Below are positions 24,101 through 34,745 of a DNA stretch of 64,000 nucleotides, in pieces; the first letter of the stretch is position 1; the number at the start of each line of letters is the position of its first letter. The DNA lies in assembly GCA_008802785.1 (NCBI GenBank), contig VUYT01000018.1:344145-408144 (forward strand), written 5' to 3'. Made by a program: the position numbers and the translations under genes. The notes under the pieces are model-generated. The model ran no database searches, was not told the DNA's origin, and saw nothing but the letters and a program-made list of their open reading frames with translations. The stretch comes from Symmetrospora coprosmae (taxonomy: Eukaryota > Basidiomycota > Cystobasidiomycetes > Symmetrosporaceae).

Positions 24101-27100
24101 CTGTCCCTCCGACCACATCTGTCAAGGTGCAGACGGCGACGCGTCGCTTCGTAGCCGATGCCTGATCCCGCAGGGCCTCCATGGTCGCCTCGATGAAAGG
24201 CTGCACCCGGTCGCGGAGCGCTGACCCGGCGTGTCTGGCTATGCGACGGGTGAGCTCGAGTCCCTTGATGATGCCTTCCTCGTCGTCTGATAGCTTGAAC
24301 TGGTCGATGAGAACCTCGATGATAGAGCCCGCATAGAGGTCGGCCAGGTGAGGCGAAGCGTCGACGATGTGCGTCACGATGGTGAGTGCATGACAGCGAG
24401 CTTGTCCGGCGCGGGTCTGATCCAGCTGGAGCAGTAGACTTGTAAGCTCATTGCGCAAGGTCGGCAGAACTGCTGTTCGCGCTCGCTCCGAGCTGTAATA
24501 ATAAGTGAAGCAAGCAGGTCAGCGATATGCCACGTTATCTTCGGGATGTAGGCGGGACAAGCCTACAGTCGGCCGAGCAGTGCGATGACCGCAACTCGAA
24601 TGGGAACCGATTCATCATTGATGGCACAGAGCAGCATGTGGACAAGGTCTGCCTCGGACTGCAGGGAGATGTACCATCAGCTTCTCATGCATAGCAGTAC
24701 CGCATACCCCGTTGTAGTCTAGCTCACCAAATAGGCATCGAAGTGCCGGTCCAGCAAGCCGAGAGCGAAAAGCCGGATCTCCGTGTCGGCGTCACTGACT
24801 GCGACAGAAAGGATTGCATGTATGATCTCGCGCACAGCGTGATTCTTGTGCTCTCTGGAAGAGACGAGGCCGGATCGGCGAAGGTATTTGGCGCAGGCTT
24901 GCAGTGCTGCCCTACGGATCTCTGGCGGATGATCTTCGCCAGCGGTGCCTGGTGCCAGAACGGATGCCACGGGACCGAGGGTCGTGTAGGATGTAACGAC
25001 CTGATGAAAGTAGTTCAGGAGGAAAGGCTGCTCGCCAAAGTCGAAGTCTGCCAGTGCATCGAGAGCAACGATCTGGCTTTGCTGCAGATCCTCTTCGGAC
25101 GCGCTCTCGCCGAAATCGTCAATGGACATAGCGAGTCTCTCATCAAGCTGTGAGCCGTTCGAGAGAAGCGAGCCAGAGCTGCCCCCTCCTGCCAATCGCT
25201 GCAGAGCCGAAGAGGCAGTCCCGCCGGACGAGCCTGGTCCACTGCCTCCCAAGATGCCGATGCTCGTGCCGAGAGGGCGTCGTGGTGAGATTGATCGGCC
25301 ACGTGAGGCTCGTTCAAGTATGCCGGCACTCTTCTTCCGGTCGAAGCTCATCCGCCTAGATTCGCGCCCAAGCGGAGTTCCAGGCATGGCTGACGATGGC
25401 GTCGAGGGTGCCATCATGGAAGCCCGGCGTCCATTGGTGACGATAGGATTGGTAGGGCCGTGGTTGCCGTTCCCGACGCCCATTGATGGAGGCGGGTTGG
25501 GCGCGGCAAACTCCGAGAAGGTCATCCCGGACAGAACGCCGACTACAGCATCGAGAAGCTTGCTACGCGCAGCGTGTCGAAGCCCCGGGATGTTCTCACA
25601 GATTGCCGTAAATGCATCGACCAGCGGCTTCGAGATGCCCTCGGACAGCATGGCGTCCAGGGCAAGCGCGATGGCAGCTTCGACAGCCGGGCCGAATGCG
25701 CTCGCGCATCCTCCAATAATCTGCAGCAACGCCTCGAACAGGCCGGGAGGCTTTCGCGTGGACAGAAGAAGCGAGTGGAAGCAGGTGACGATGGTGTCAA
25801 GGTATGGCGAGGCTTCAGCACCTGCGATGGGCAGGATACGGGCAACAGCAACAATGGCATCGATGTGTTCATCACCGGTCGAGCTAGCATGGCTGCTGCC
25901 GCTTCCGCTAGCACTTCCGAGATTGATGCTCTCCCGCTTGCTGTGCGTCTGTCGGTGGAATTGGGCGGAGCTGTCGCGCCTCATCTCGGACGAGAGCCAC
26001 ACCATCGTTGGGTGCATCCAATTGCGCCTGAATGCGTTCGGGTAGCTTTCCGCAGCGACTGTGACGAATTCCATAACGGCGCGGCCCACGAGGATGTCCT
26101 TCTCCTTGACCTTCAGGACAGCTGGCCACATTTCCTGCACAGATTGCTTCATGGGGTCGCGACCGTGGTGAGAGTGTCCGGGCTCGATATGCGTGACGCT
26201 GGCCGTTCCGTGCAGACTGGGGGAATCCGCCGCCTTGGCGAGGATGCAGCAGACCATGACCGCGCCGTGCACTGTCGAGGTCGCCGCCACCATGGCTGAG
26301 TCAAGAGAGCCAAGAGCAGAATTGAGCAGCTCCTTCCGGTGATAGGCGAGGTGGTGCGGCGGAAGAGCTGCAAGACACGCTTCGAGTGCTACACGCGATG
26401 CCTCCCGGACGTCCAGGTTCGGTGAGGTGACGCCGTAGTCCCACAAATCGTCAATGGCCCGCGGTACGTGATCCAGGACGGCTTCAGATGCCCGTGTATT
26501 CTGCATGAGGGCAGTGAGGAGGAAGATGCCACCAAGGCGCTTCCTGTCACTCCGAGCATCTCGCAGCCACTCGAGAGCCTGACCGCACTGGATGTTGGCG
26601 ACTCGGCTCATGCCCTCGAGCGGGACGAGGCTGGCGAAAAGCCTAGCGGCGTCCCACATGATCTTGTCGCACCAGGCGACGGTATTGGCAGAGGAAGTGT
26701 TTCCTGAGTAGTGAGCGTCATGTGAGCCGTGCGTCGAGGGCAGAGGGGTTGGGATGATGCGGCCGAGGGCTGTCGCAAGCCGAGCAGCCAGCTTCGGCTC
26801 GGGTGCCGGATAGGCGAGCAGAATCTCCTGAATGGCGGCTACGACAGCATACTTGGATTCGATGTCCTCAGCATGCGCGTATGCGAGGAGGCGCGTCGTG
26901 AGGCCATCTGTGATGCCGTGACCGGATGAATGAGGGTGATGGTGGTGCAGGTGTATGTTGGCGCGAGACTGCCTCCTCTGTGCCTTGCTCGTGGCAATGA
27001 CCGCGGCCTTGCTATTCTTTTCGCGGTTGAGAGTTTCGCGAAAGTGCTCGAGGGCGATAGCGCGGTCCTTTGCGTTCCTGTCGTGGTTGACGAATAGATG

Positions 27101-27430
27101 TCCGGAGTTGACGAATAGATGTCCGGAGCGAACCCGAGAGAGGTCAGGTCAGGTCGAGCTTGAGCCGAATGCCTGTCGGGAGACGTGGACTCACTTTGAC
27201 TTTAGAGCTCCTAGGAGATCTTCGAGAGACCTGAGGCCTATGAGAGCCCCATGTAGGCCGTCCGCAGACATGAAGGCGATGTGGGGCGGCAGAGGGTGCG
27301 CCTGCAGCAAGGCTGTTCCCGGGGCGGAGGGTGCAGCAGAGGCGGCTGCTGCGGTCGCCGTGCCGGGCGCAGAGAGAGCGAAGACGCTCCTCCGGGCTGA
27401 GTTGGGGATGGCGATACTCAGTATCGTCAT
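18180..27430 (-). CDS. TOR: TOR-family PIKK kinase
   Basis: Twenty exons, 27430-27195, 27077-24728, 24658-24567, 24492-23748, 23681-22924, 22847-22685, 22625-22447, 22381-21774, 21708-21630, 21569-21299, 21228-20989, 20918-20625, 20557-20197, 20136-19652, 19585-19525, 19454-19416, 19349-19034, 18971-18925, 18851-18793, 18728-18180, sum to 2643 residues in frame. N-terminal HEAT repeats begin LLGALKSKNAKDRAIALEHF. The FAT region includes KEDWLAWLGGLC and RYAELEWEEL. FRB runs from about 2096 to 2185. The kinase has SKQRPRK, the catalytic loop GLGDRHPSN (about 2423-2431) and IDFGD. The FATC tail ends YLGWCSFW. It should be an active TOR. The FRB and several HEAT stretches are divergent, so it could be a second paralogue. 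The first ATG may be preceded by others. Confidence 0.93.
27086..27127. repeat. 21-bp tandem duplication inside TOR intron 1
   Basis: The unit gttgacgaatagatgtccgga plus its exact second copy occupies 27086-27106 and 27107-27127, within the first TOR intron, just upstream (in TOR orientation) of its acceptor. Likely a recent local duplication. Confidence 0.9.
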
Positions 27431-28217
27431 GGTTGCTTGCAACTTGTGGGTGAGCGAGGTCCAGGAAGGAAGCTTACGGATGCAGGCAGGCCGTCAAGAC
27501 GCTCTGCCTCTGAGGCTAGATACTGCGAACAGAGGGCTCAAAGGGACAGCAGTGCACCGAGGGTTTGGCCTGTTCCACCCCTTCAGGCCGGCTCAATCCA
27601 GTACCCGGGTCGCATCAGGTCAGGAGAGACGAGACAAAGCAGAGCGTGCAATGCCATGGCCAGATCCGGTTCGCGGCCGAAAAGCAGACGCGGGAGCAGA
27701 GGCCCGCATGTCCGCATGTCCGCATGTCCGTAACTCCCGAAGACGCGGAGCTCCTGGACCTGCTCCCAAACAGTGTTGGTCATCCTGCTCGGGTGTGGCC
27801 CGCAGTCGGCGGGCTGAGACGCTGCTGGAAGCGGGAGGCCGCTTTCGACATGCGCGTGAACGTGCTGATGTAGGCCGTGTATCGACTGCAGACGAGCTCG
27901 CATTTTCGCGTTGCTAGGCTCCGCAGAATAAGTCGCCTGAGACCGTTCTGTGGGGTTGCGGCTCCTCTGGGCTTGCCTCGCAAGCATCGGGAGCTTCAAC
28001 CTGGAGTAGCTTCCTGTACTCTTGCACCAATCATTCAGTGCCCTCAATGTAACTACGCCTGCGCAGCATTCTGCGCTTCCACCGGGGTCCGCTTGTTCTA
28101 GTCGGATTCGATGACCCGACTCTTCTCCTTTGCCTGACGCGACCCTTCAGGTTGCCCTCCTTTGGTTCCCACCATTGAGGCCCGGCGAGGCTAAGACCAA
28201 AGTACGCTGGCAACACC
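27431..28217. promoter_or_regulatory. Divergent promoter region between TOR and DNAJC17-like gene
   Basis: 787 bases between two divergent starts. Several overlapping ORFs occur but none has family similarity or gene-like composition. It contains three tandem 8-bp units (cgcatgtc) at 27705-27728. No TATA box was clear. Confidence 0.4.
27705..27728. repeat. Three tandem copies of an 8-bp unit (cgcatgtc)
   Basis: Three perfect head-to-tail copies in the intergenic region upstream of TOR. This could be a repeated protein-binding site or chance. Confidence 0.7.
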
Positions 28218-29460
28218 ATGGCCGGTCCTTCGGAAGAGTTCGTCGACTACTATGCCTTGCTTGGCGTGGCATCTGATGCGTGAGTGCTGCATGCAGCGTG
28301 CGGGTAGGAGCGAGAGCGATGGAAAGCGCGGGCGGCTGAGACGTGCGCGAACCTGCTGCCGACACCGCAGCGCCCAGAAGCAGATCCGTACAGCCTACAG
28401 GCAGAAGAGTCTCAAGGTCCATCCAGATAGGGTGAGCTGCCGTCGCCTGCCTCTGCCGCAGGGCCGCGTGCACGCCATCATCGTTCTGACTCGAACGTCA
28501 TCCTCGTGACAAGAACCCAAACAACCCCGAAGCAGGTGTGTAGGTCAACTTGATAGCACTCCCGGTTGTCGTGCTGACGTTTCTCGTCTGCCGCCCGCAG
28601 CCAGTCTCTTCCATGACTTGACAGTCGCGCACGAGATCCTGTCGGACCCAGTGAAGCGCGAGTCCTTCGACAAGATCTTCAAGAGCCGAGCGGCGCGGGC
28701 AGAGCGATTCACCGCGCTCAACACGCAGCGCAGAGGCTTCGCCGAGGACCTGGCAGCGCGAGAGGAGGCGTTCAGGAAGGCGCGCACGGAGGAGCGGCAG
28801 GCTGCTGCGAGCGAGCGCGCCGAGCTCGAGCGACTCAAGGCTGAAGGGGAGCGGATGCGCCGGGAGCGCGAGCAGCGCGCAGAGGACAGCTTGAAGGCGC
28901 TGCAGGAGGAGGAAGACCGCCGCATCGCCGACGAGCGCGCCAAGGAGGACGCTCTGGGACCGCTCGACACGACCGTGCGGTTAAAATGGCCACGGAAACT
29001 CTTTCCGCGCTTGGAGCTCGACGCGGATGCTGTGCTCGCTCTGCTGCCAGCGCAAGCGAGCATCAACGTGGACTCGGTCGTGCTCAGCGCCAAAATGGCA
29101 GACAACCCAAAGCTCAAGTATGGGACGGCGCTGATCGCTCTCAAGACCGTTACAGCAGCCGTGAAGACGGTCGAAGCGGCAGGCAAGGGCAAGCTAGAGG
29201 GGGTAGAAGTCAGCTGGGCAGGCGGGAAAGAGCCAGACGTCGTCCGTCGACAGCGTGAAAGCGAAGCCGCAGTCAGCAGTAAGAGCAAGAGGCGCTCAGA
29301 GGCGGAACAACCAGAGCCTGCGGCTAGAGAACCCAAGATCCCCAAGCTAGACGAGGACAGTGTCTTGGATCAGCTAAGAGCGAGAGAACGGGAGCGGGAC
29401 CGGTTAGAGGAGGAGATACGGCGGCAGGATGAAGCGGACGAAGCGGCTGCGGCGGCCTGA
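28218..29460 (+). CDS. DNAJC17-like J-domain/RRM splicing protein
   Basis: Four exons: 28218-28279, 28371-28431, 28514-28535 (22 nt), 28601-29460; 334 residues. The J domain has YYALLGVASDA, then KQIRTAYRQKSLKVHPD(R), NPNNPEA, SLFHDLTVAHEILSDP and FDKIF. A long charged coiled-coil region (RTEERQAAASERAELERL) follows, then an RRM-like segment (TVRLKWPRK, INVDSVVLSA, GTALIALKTVTAAVKTV) and a charged C-terminal tail. This order matches human DNAJC17 and fission yeast Cwf23, which associate with the spliceosome. The HPD motif is intact, so it should stimulate an Hsp70. Confidence 0.88.
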
Positions 29461-29585
29461 GCCGGCGCTGCACAGATGTGGTCGAGGGAAGCACCTCATA
29501 ATTGCAGTGTGTGTCTGTTGTTGTGACTGAATCGCTCGATGTCTCTCCTGAATCTAGTGACGCACTGCGCAAGCCGTCCGCATCT

Positions 29586-30861
29586 CTACCGTCTGCGTCC
29601 GCTCGGGCTGCGACTCCGGTCACGGTGTCTGTCCCTCTCCCTCTCCCTGTCGCGCTCGCGATCTCGATCCCGATACAAGTCACTGTCCCGCTTTCGTGCG
29701 CTGTCCGATTTGCTCGAGCTGTCCCACCGCGACTTTTTCCGTTCCTCCCTGTCTGCGCCAGACCCACTGCGGCCGTTGGTACCCGAATGTGACGGATGCA
29801 GATGCCCCGCCGATGAGGTCGATGCTGCAGCTGACGACGAGGACGCAAAATCGATGTTGCTGCGCTTCCCGCGCTCCTGCAGCTTCTGCCGCTCCTCAGC
29901 GAGCGCCTTCTGCCGCTCGGCGATGCTCTCTGCCCAGGCGTCCCTGCCTAGCCCGTGCGAGGAGCGCCAGACCTCTGGGGGGAAGTTTGAAAGCTTTTCG
30001 TCGACATCGACAAAGTCGACCAGTTTCGAGAGGATGGCGGGATTGCGGAAGGACTTGTTGGACTGGAGAGTGGCGTTGAAGTGGATGCCTTGCGAGCGCA
30101 GGACGTGGAAATGCCGTAGCTTGGCCTGGACACCGCCATCAGAGCAACGCATTAATACGGAGACTGTGCCAGCCCCTGAATGTGAAACTACTAGCGCACC
30201 TCTAGCGTTGCATCTGGCAAGATGGACGGGTCCGGGCCCGGGATGCCATACGCGGCCAGAGCCCACGGCTTTGCAGGCTTAGACGGAGGCGGCGGAGAGG
30301 GTGGCTCGGTAGCAGTGTTCGCAGAGATAGTCGTCCCGTTCTCTTCCTTCCCATTTCTAGCGGTCTCGCCGTGATGGCTTTCGCTTTCCACGGGCGAGCC
30401 ATCCGCCAAGGTCGATGTCGACGGTATTGGGTCCGCCGCATCCGTTGTTGGCGGCGCAGACACAGATAGCCTTGATGCTGTTCCTTCTAGCTGCTGCTGC
30501 TCCTGCTCGAGGCGTCGTCGGAGGGCTGCGTAGGGCGTCACATCATCAGCATCTCGCCGAAGAAAGTCGAAGCCCAGATCCGACGCACTCTCTGCAGTGC
30601 CGCGGATGGTCAACACGGGTGCTTCCTGCGCGAATCAAGTCCGTGGCCAGAAGTGAAGCTCTCCCTTCGACGACGAGGCCAGGCGTACTGCCCAGAGCGA
30701 GGGCGACTCACCTCGACGGATCCATCCTGAACGGCTCGATCCGGTTCAGGCAGAGCAGCAGCAGCGGTGGCGCCAATTGACTCTGCTGGACGGCATGGAC
30801 GGGTTTCAGCCAAACTGCCCGTCAGTATGCTATCGTTGAGCAGCTCACCCTGTTCTTCCAT
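29586..30861 (-). CDS. SAP30BP/HCNGP-like protein
   Basis: Three exons on the minus strand: 30861-30712, 30625-30200, 30125-29586; 371 residues. The conserved HCNGP core lies in exon 3: LRHFHVLRSQGIHFNATLQ, FRNPAILSKLVDFVDVDE and LSNFPPEVW. The C-terminus is an Arg/Asp/Ser-rich RS-like tail (repeated RDRDRERDRER). Human SAP30BP is a transcription/splicing factor helping recognition of short introns, which is apt in this intron-rich genome, though that link is inference. The start at 30861 is the best ATG, but the N-terminus is weakly conserved and could lie elsewhere. It shares a 176-base divergent promoter with GPI8. Confidence 0.85.
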
Positions 30862-31037
30862 TGCAGATTGCTTCTCTTGGGGAGCTCGAGCAGAGGGAAG
30901 GGCGAGCAAGCTGCCGCTGGTCACGTTTCCCTGCCCGTTGTGCGCCTGCGAACACGCTCACAAGGAACGACGGACGGCGCATAGCAGAAAGGCCATAGCG
31001 GAGTCATACTGACGCGCAGGTCTGCTCGGGCCCTACC
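30862..31037. promoter_or_regulatory. Short bidirectional promoter (SAP30BP-like / GPI8)
   Basis: Only 176 bases separate the two divergent start codons, so both transcripts must initiate from this shared region. No TATA box was seen. Confidence 0.6.
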
Positions 31038-32603
31038 ATGCTCCGCTCTGTCTGTAGCCTCATTCAGCTCCTGCTCTTGTGCCTCGCCGCCCTCTCGACA
31101 TGTCCCGCACGCGCCAGCACGGAACCCATCACGACCGAGAGTAGCACGAACAATTGGGCCGTCTTGGTCTGCACGTCGCGCTACTGGTTCAACTACCGGG
31201 TGCATCTCGCTTCCTGACTTCTCCATAACCTGTCGATGAAACTGACTGCTCCTCTGTGCCTGTACGTAACCTCCGTCTCGCTCCACAGCACATGGCCAAC
31301 ACGCTCGGCATGTAGGTGCAACCTGCTCAGAGGGCCACATGCCGCTTTCTGACCCTTGACTTTGACCTGCGTGTTGCCCCGCAGGTACCGCACCGTCAAG
31401 CGCCTGGGTATCCCAGACAGCAACATTATCCTGATGCTGGCGGACGATGTCGCATGCAACCCGCGCAATTCCATGGCTGGCAAAGTGTATGCGAATTCTG
31501 GCAGGCATCTCGACCTGTACGGCGACCAGATCGAGGTCGACTACCGGAACTACGAGGTTAGCGTCGAGAGCTTCCTCCGCTTGCTGACGGGTGCGTCTAA
31601 CCTCCCGCTCCAAGCATATCAGTGGGAACCCAGCTGAGTGTGCATGGCATACACAGGCCGCACAACGCCAGACACGCCTGTATCAAAGCGTCTCGACACA
31701 AACGAGCGCTCCAACATCTTCATCTACATGACGGGCCATGGCGGAGACGAGTTCCTCAAGTTTCAAGACAACGAGGAGATCTCGGCGTTCGACATTGCGG
31801 ACGCTTTCCAGCAGATGCACACGCAGAAGCGGTGCGCTGTGCTTACGCTTGAGCAGCTCCCGCGACTGGGCTCACGCGGGCTTGCCCGGCCCGCAGATAC
31901 AAGGAGATCTTCTTCATGATCGATACCTGCCAAGCCAACACCATGTACAGCAAGTTCTATTCGCCGGGTGTACTGGCGACGGGGTCTTCTGGGAAGGACG
32001 AGAACTCGTACTCGGTGGGGTGGCAGCTAATCCAGAATGTCTCGATGCCAGTTCCTCCCGGCTGAGTATTGCCACCACGCGCAGCACCACTCGGATCCTG
32101 ACCTCGGTGTGGCAGTCATTGACCGGTACACGCACGTCATCCTCAACTACCTCGAAGGCATCAACAAGACCTCTCCTGCTACTCTCCAGGATCTGTTCGA
32201 CGAGTACAGCTTCGAGCACTTTCATTCGAATGCAGGGATACGGCGCGACCTGTACCCTCGCGACACGAGCCAGGTCAAGCTCACAGAATTCTTTGGAGGC
32301 GTCTCCGAGGTCGAAGTGCGCGATGAGGGGGTCGAGGGTCGTGCCGCGGTCAGCAGTGCAGACGCATTCGATGCGGAGCTGCCACAAGAAGCCCTCTCAG
32401 CCCCGAGTCAAGCGAGGCCGCCAATGTCACGACGGCGTAGCACTGTCACGGATTGGACCCTCAATCAAGGAGAACTGCGAAGCACATCTGTGTTCGGCTA
32501 CACGAGCTGCGCGGCATTGCTGGTGGTCGGGCACATCATCCTGCTAGGTCTGGCGGCCAGGCACGGTCGGACGGCGGGGATGACAAAATCGAAGGCGGAG
32601 TAG
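31038..32603 (+). CDS. GPI8: GPI8/PIG-K, GPI-anchor transamidase catalytic subunit
   Basis: Six exons: 31038-31199, 31289-31311 (23 nt), 31385-31590, 31657-31831, 31897-32014, 32085-32603; 400 residues. Signal peptide ([16 protein letters not shown]), then the C13 legumain-like fold: [35 protein letters not shown], the catalytic His in [13 protein letters not shown] and the catalytic Cys in [13 protein letters not shown]-terminal transmembrane helix ([14 protein letters not shown]) anchors it in the ER membrane. It cleaves the GPI-attachment signal and transfers the anchor. The FAS1 protein at 40.6-42.3 kb would be a substrate. All catalytic residues are present. Confidence 0.95.
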
Positions 32604-32804
32604 GCGTGCGGTTCATTGCAGGATTATTGTTGTTATCTCGAATGGGATCCTGTAGCATCAGCGACACTCGGCCATGCGATAAATTAGATCGAGAGATTCG
32701 TCCTCCGTCATGCCAACGCGCGTGCGGCTCTTCGCGCTCTCCTACGCTCAACTCTGCTGCGACTTCTCAAGAAGGCGGCGCAATCAGGTGCACTGCGGCC
32801 CGAT

Positions 32805-34448
32805 ATGCGGCAGACGCTCCTTGCGAGCCAGAAGGCAGCTGCCTCAAGCATTGCATTATTGCTGAGCTCTGCCGCTGCATCAGCTGCACCAACCGCCGTC
32901 ACGGTCAACGGGTGGATCCGGTCGCACCGGCAGCAGGCCAAGGTCAGCTTCATCGACCTGAACGATGGGTCAGACCATACCGGACTGCAGGCCGTCATCT
33001 CCCGGGAGGTGCTCAACGCCTGCGAGCCAGAGACGCGCGATGGTCTCGGTACCGGCGCGAGCGTCAGTCTGCGCGGCGAGCTGCGCAAGAAACGCGGTGG
33101 AAAGGATAGGGATAGCCTGGAGCTAAGCGTAGACAGCGTCAGATTGCTCGGAGGCTGCGATGGTAAGGTGTGCTCTTTCTCCCGCTGTGCTGGCTACCCA
33201 AGTCTGCATAGGCTAGCTTCGGTGATCCAACAAGCTGACGCCTCGAGGCATCATGCCCTTCGCTGACAGACGTATTCGATACAGAAGAAAGACCACTCGC
33301 AGCCGTTCCTCCGACGTAATGCACACCTCCGCGCGCGAACGAGCACGATCGCCTCCATGCTCCGGATACGAGACAGCATGGTCCGGTCCTGCTATGATTA
33401 TTACCACCAGGAAGGCTACATCAACGCTGCGATGCCTATCCTCACTTCCTCAGACTGCGAGGGAGCGGGCGAGGTATTCACAATCTCGCACCGACCTGCC
33501 GCGATACCCGCCAAGCCGGACGACAAGGGCAAGAGCAGAGAGGTGCCGCTCTCAGAGGCGAGCCCGCCGGACCACTTCTTCGACCGGCCCACCTACCTCA
33601 GCGTCTCTGGCCAGCTGCACCTCGAGGCGCTCGTTGTCGGCGGTGGGCTCAGTCGAGCCTGGCATCTCGGCCTTGCCTTTCGGGCAGAGCGCTCCGACAC
33701 GAACCGCCATCTCAACGAGTTCTGGATGCTCGAGGCCGAGCTTGCCTGGACGCGGCCAGAAGAGGAAGGTGGCCGCGGTCTTGAGGACGTTATGGAATGC
33801 GTCGAAAGCTGCATCATGCGGATAGCGGCGGATCTTGCAGCGCACAGAAAGCAGGAATTGCAGGACGTCTTTCCGAAAGGGTGGCAAGTTGTCGAGAGCC
33901 TGCTCAGTGCACCATCTTCTGGTGCTAGTGCGCCATCACATCGCTGGAAGCGCATAGTATACAAAGACGCAATCCGCGAACTGCGCGATGTCTACGTGCA
34001 CGATCGGGAAGTCTTCCAGCACGCACCCGACTACGAAGAGGGTCTTCGCAGCGAGCATGAGCGCTGGCTGGCAGACAAGTACGGCCCGACATTCGTAACC
34101 GACTACCCGGCTTCGCAAAAGCCGTTCTACATGCGCGTCAACGGGGACGCCCACTCGGCAGGTGCCGCGAAGACCGTCGCATGCTTCGACCTCCTCGTCC
34201 CGCGCATTGGGGAGCTAGCAGGCGGCTCGCTTCGCGAGGAGCGGCTGGACGTCCTTGAGCAGGCTATGCGGGACAAAGGCATGAGCCTAGAGGAGTACAG
34301 CTGGTACTTGGATCTCCGGAGATACGGCAGCGTTGGCCACGGAGGATTTGGGCTAGGGTGGGAGAGGCTTGTATCGTGGCTCACGGGTCTGGAGAATGTC
34401 CGAGAGTGCATAGCGTTTCCGCATGGCAGCGAAGGCAGCCGCTTCTAA
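32805..34448 (+). CDS. SLM5: Mitochondrial asparaginyl-tRNA synthetase
   Basis: Two exons, 32805-33167 and 33270-34448; 513 residues. OB-fold anticodon domain (VTVNGWIRSHRQQAKVSFI), the junction KTYSIQKKDHSQPFLRR, and class II motif 2 (FRAERSDTNRHLNEFWMLEAE region, about 33690-33750) and motif 3 (GHGGFGLGWERLV). The Ala/Ser-rich N-terminus without acidic residues suggests mitochondrial import. An alternative start at 32710 with a 44-nt intron (32788-32831) is also in frame and would add a Arg-rich leader, giving 530 residues. The enzyme charges mitochondrial tRNA-Asn. A Ser/Lys insert after the active-site entry (KPDDKGKSREVPL) is unusual but common in fungal orthologues. Confidence 0.9.
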
Positions 34449-34745
34449 GCTATCACCTATGTCGAGTGCGTGGGCAAACGCAACGTTCCTAGAAGCTCCA
34501 AAGGCAGTCCTGATATCGGTACCAGGTCGGATTGCTTTTCCTATGTACTTCCGGGAGGGTCGGCGCGATACAAGGGTTGACGACAACGGTGCACGGAAAG
34601 GCATTTACTGAAAGAGGAAATAATAAGGAACGCTGGGAAAGCAGATCAAAGAGGACTAACGGCACAGAGCGGGAAGACCAAAGAAGCCACTAGTACTGAA
34701 GAAGGGAAGAAAGCTTTTGCTCTGCGGGCACCGATGTAGCCAGAA

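Noticed and set aside
25122-26045. 307-codon + strand frame opposite TOR
   Set aside because: Antisense to the large TOR exon 2; composition mirrors the real gene.
26955-27917. 320-codon + strand frame over the TOR 5' end
   Set aside because: It covers TOR exon 1, intron 1 and the promoter on the opposite strand; no similarity, and the TOR N-terminus (LLGALKSKNAKDRAIAL) explains the region.
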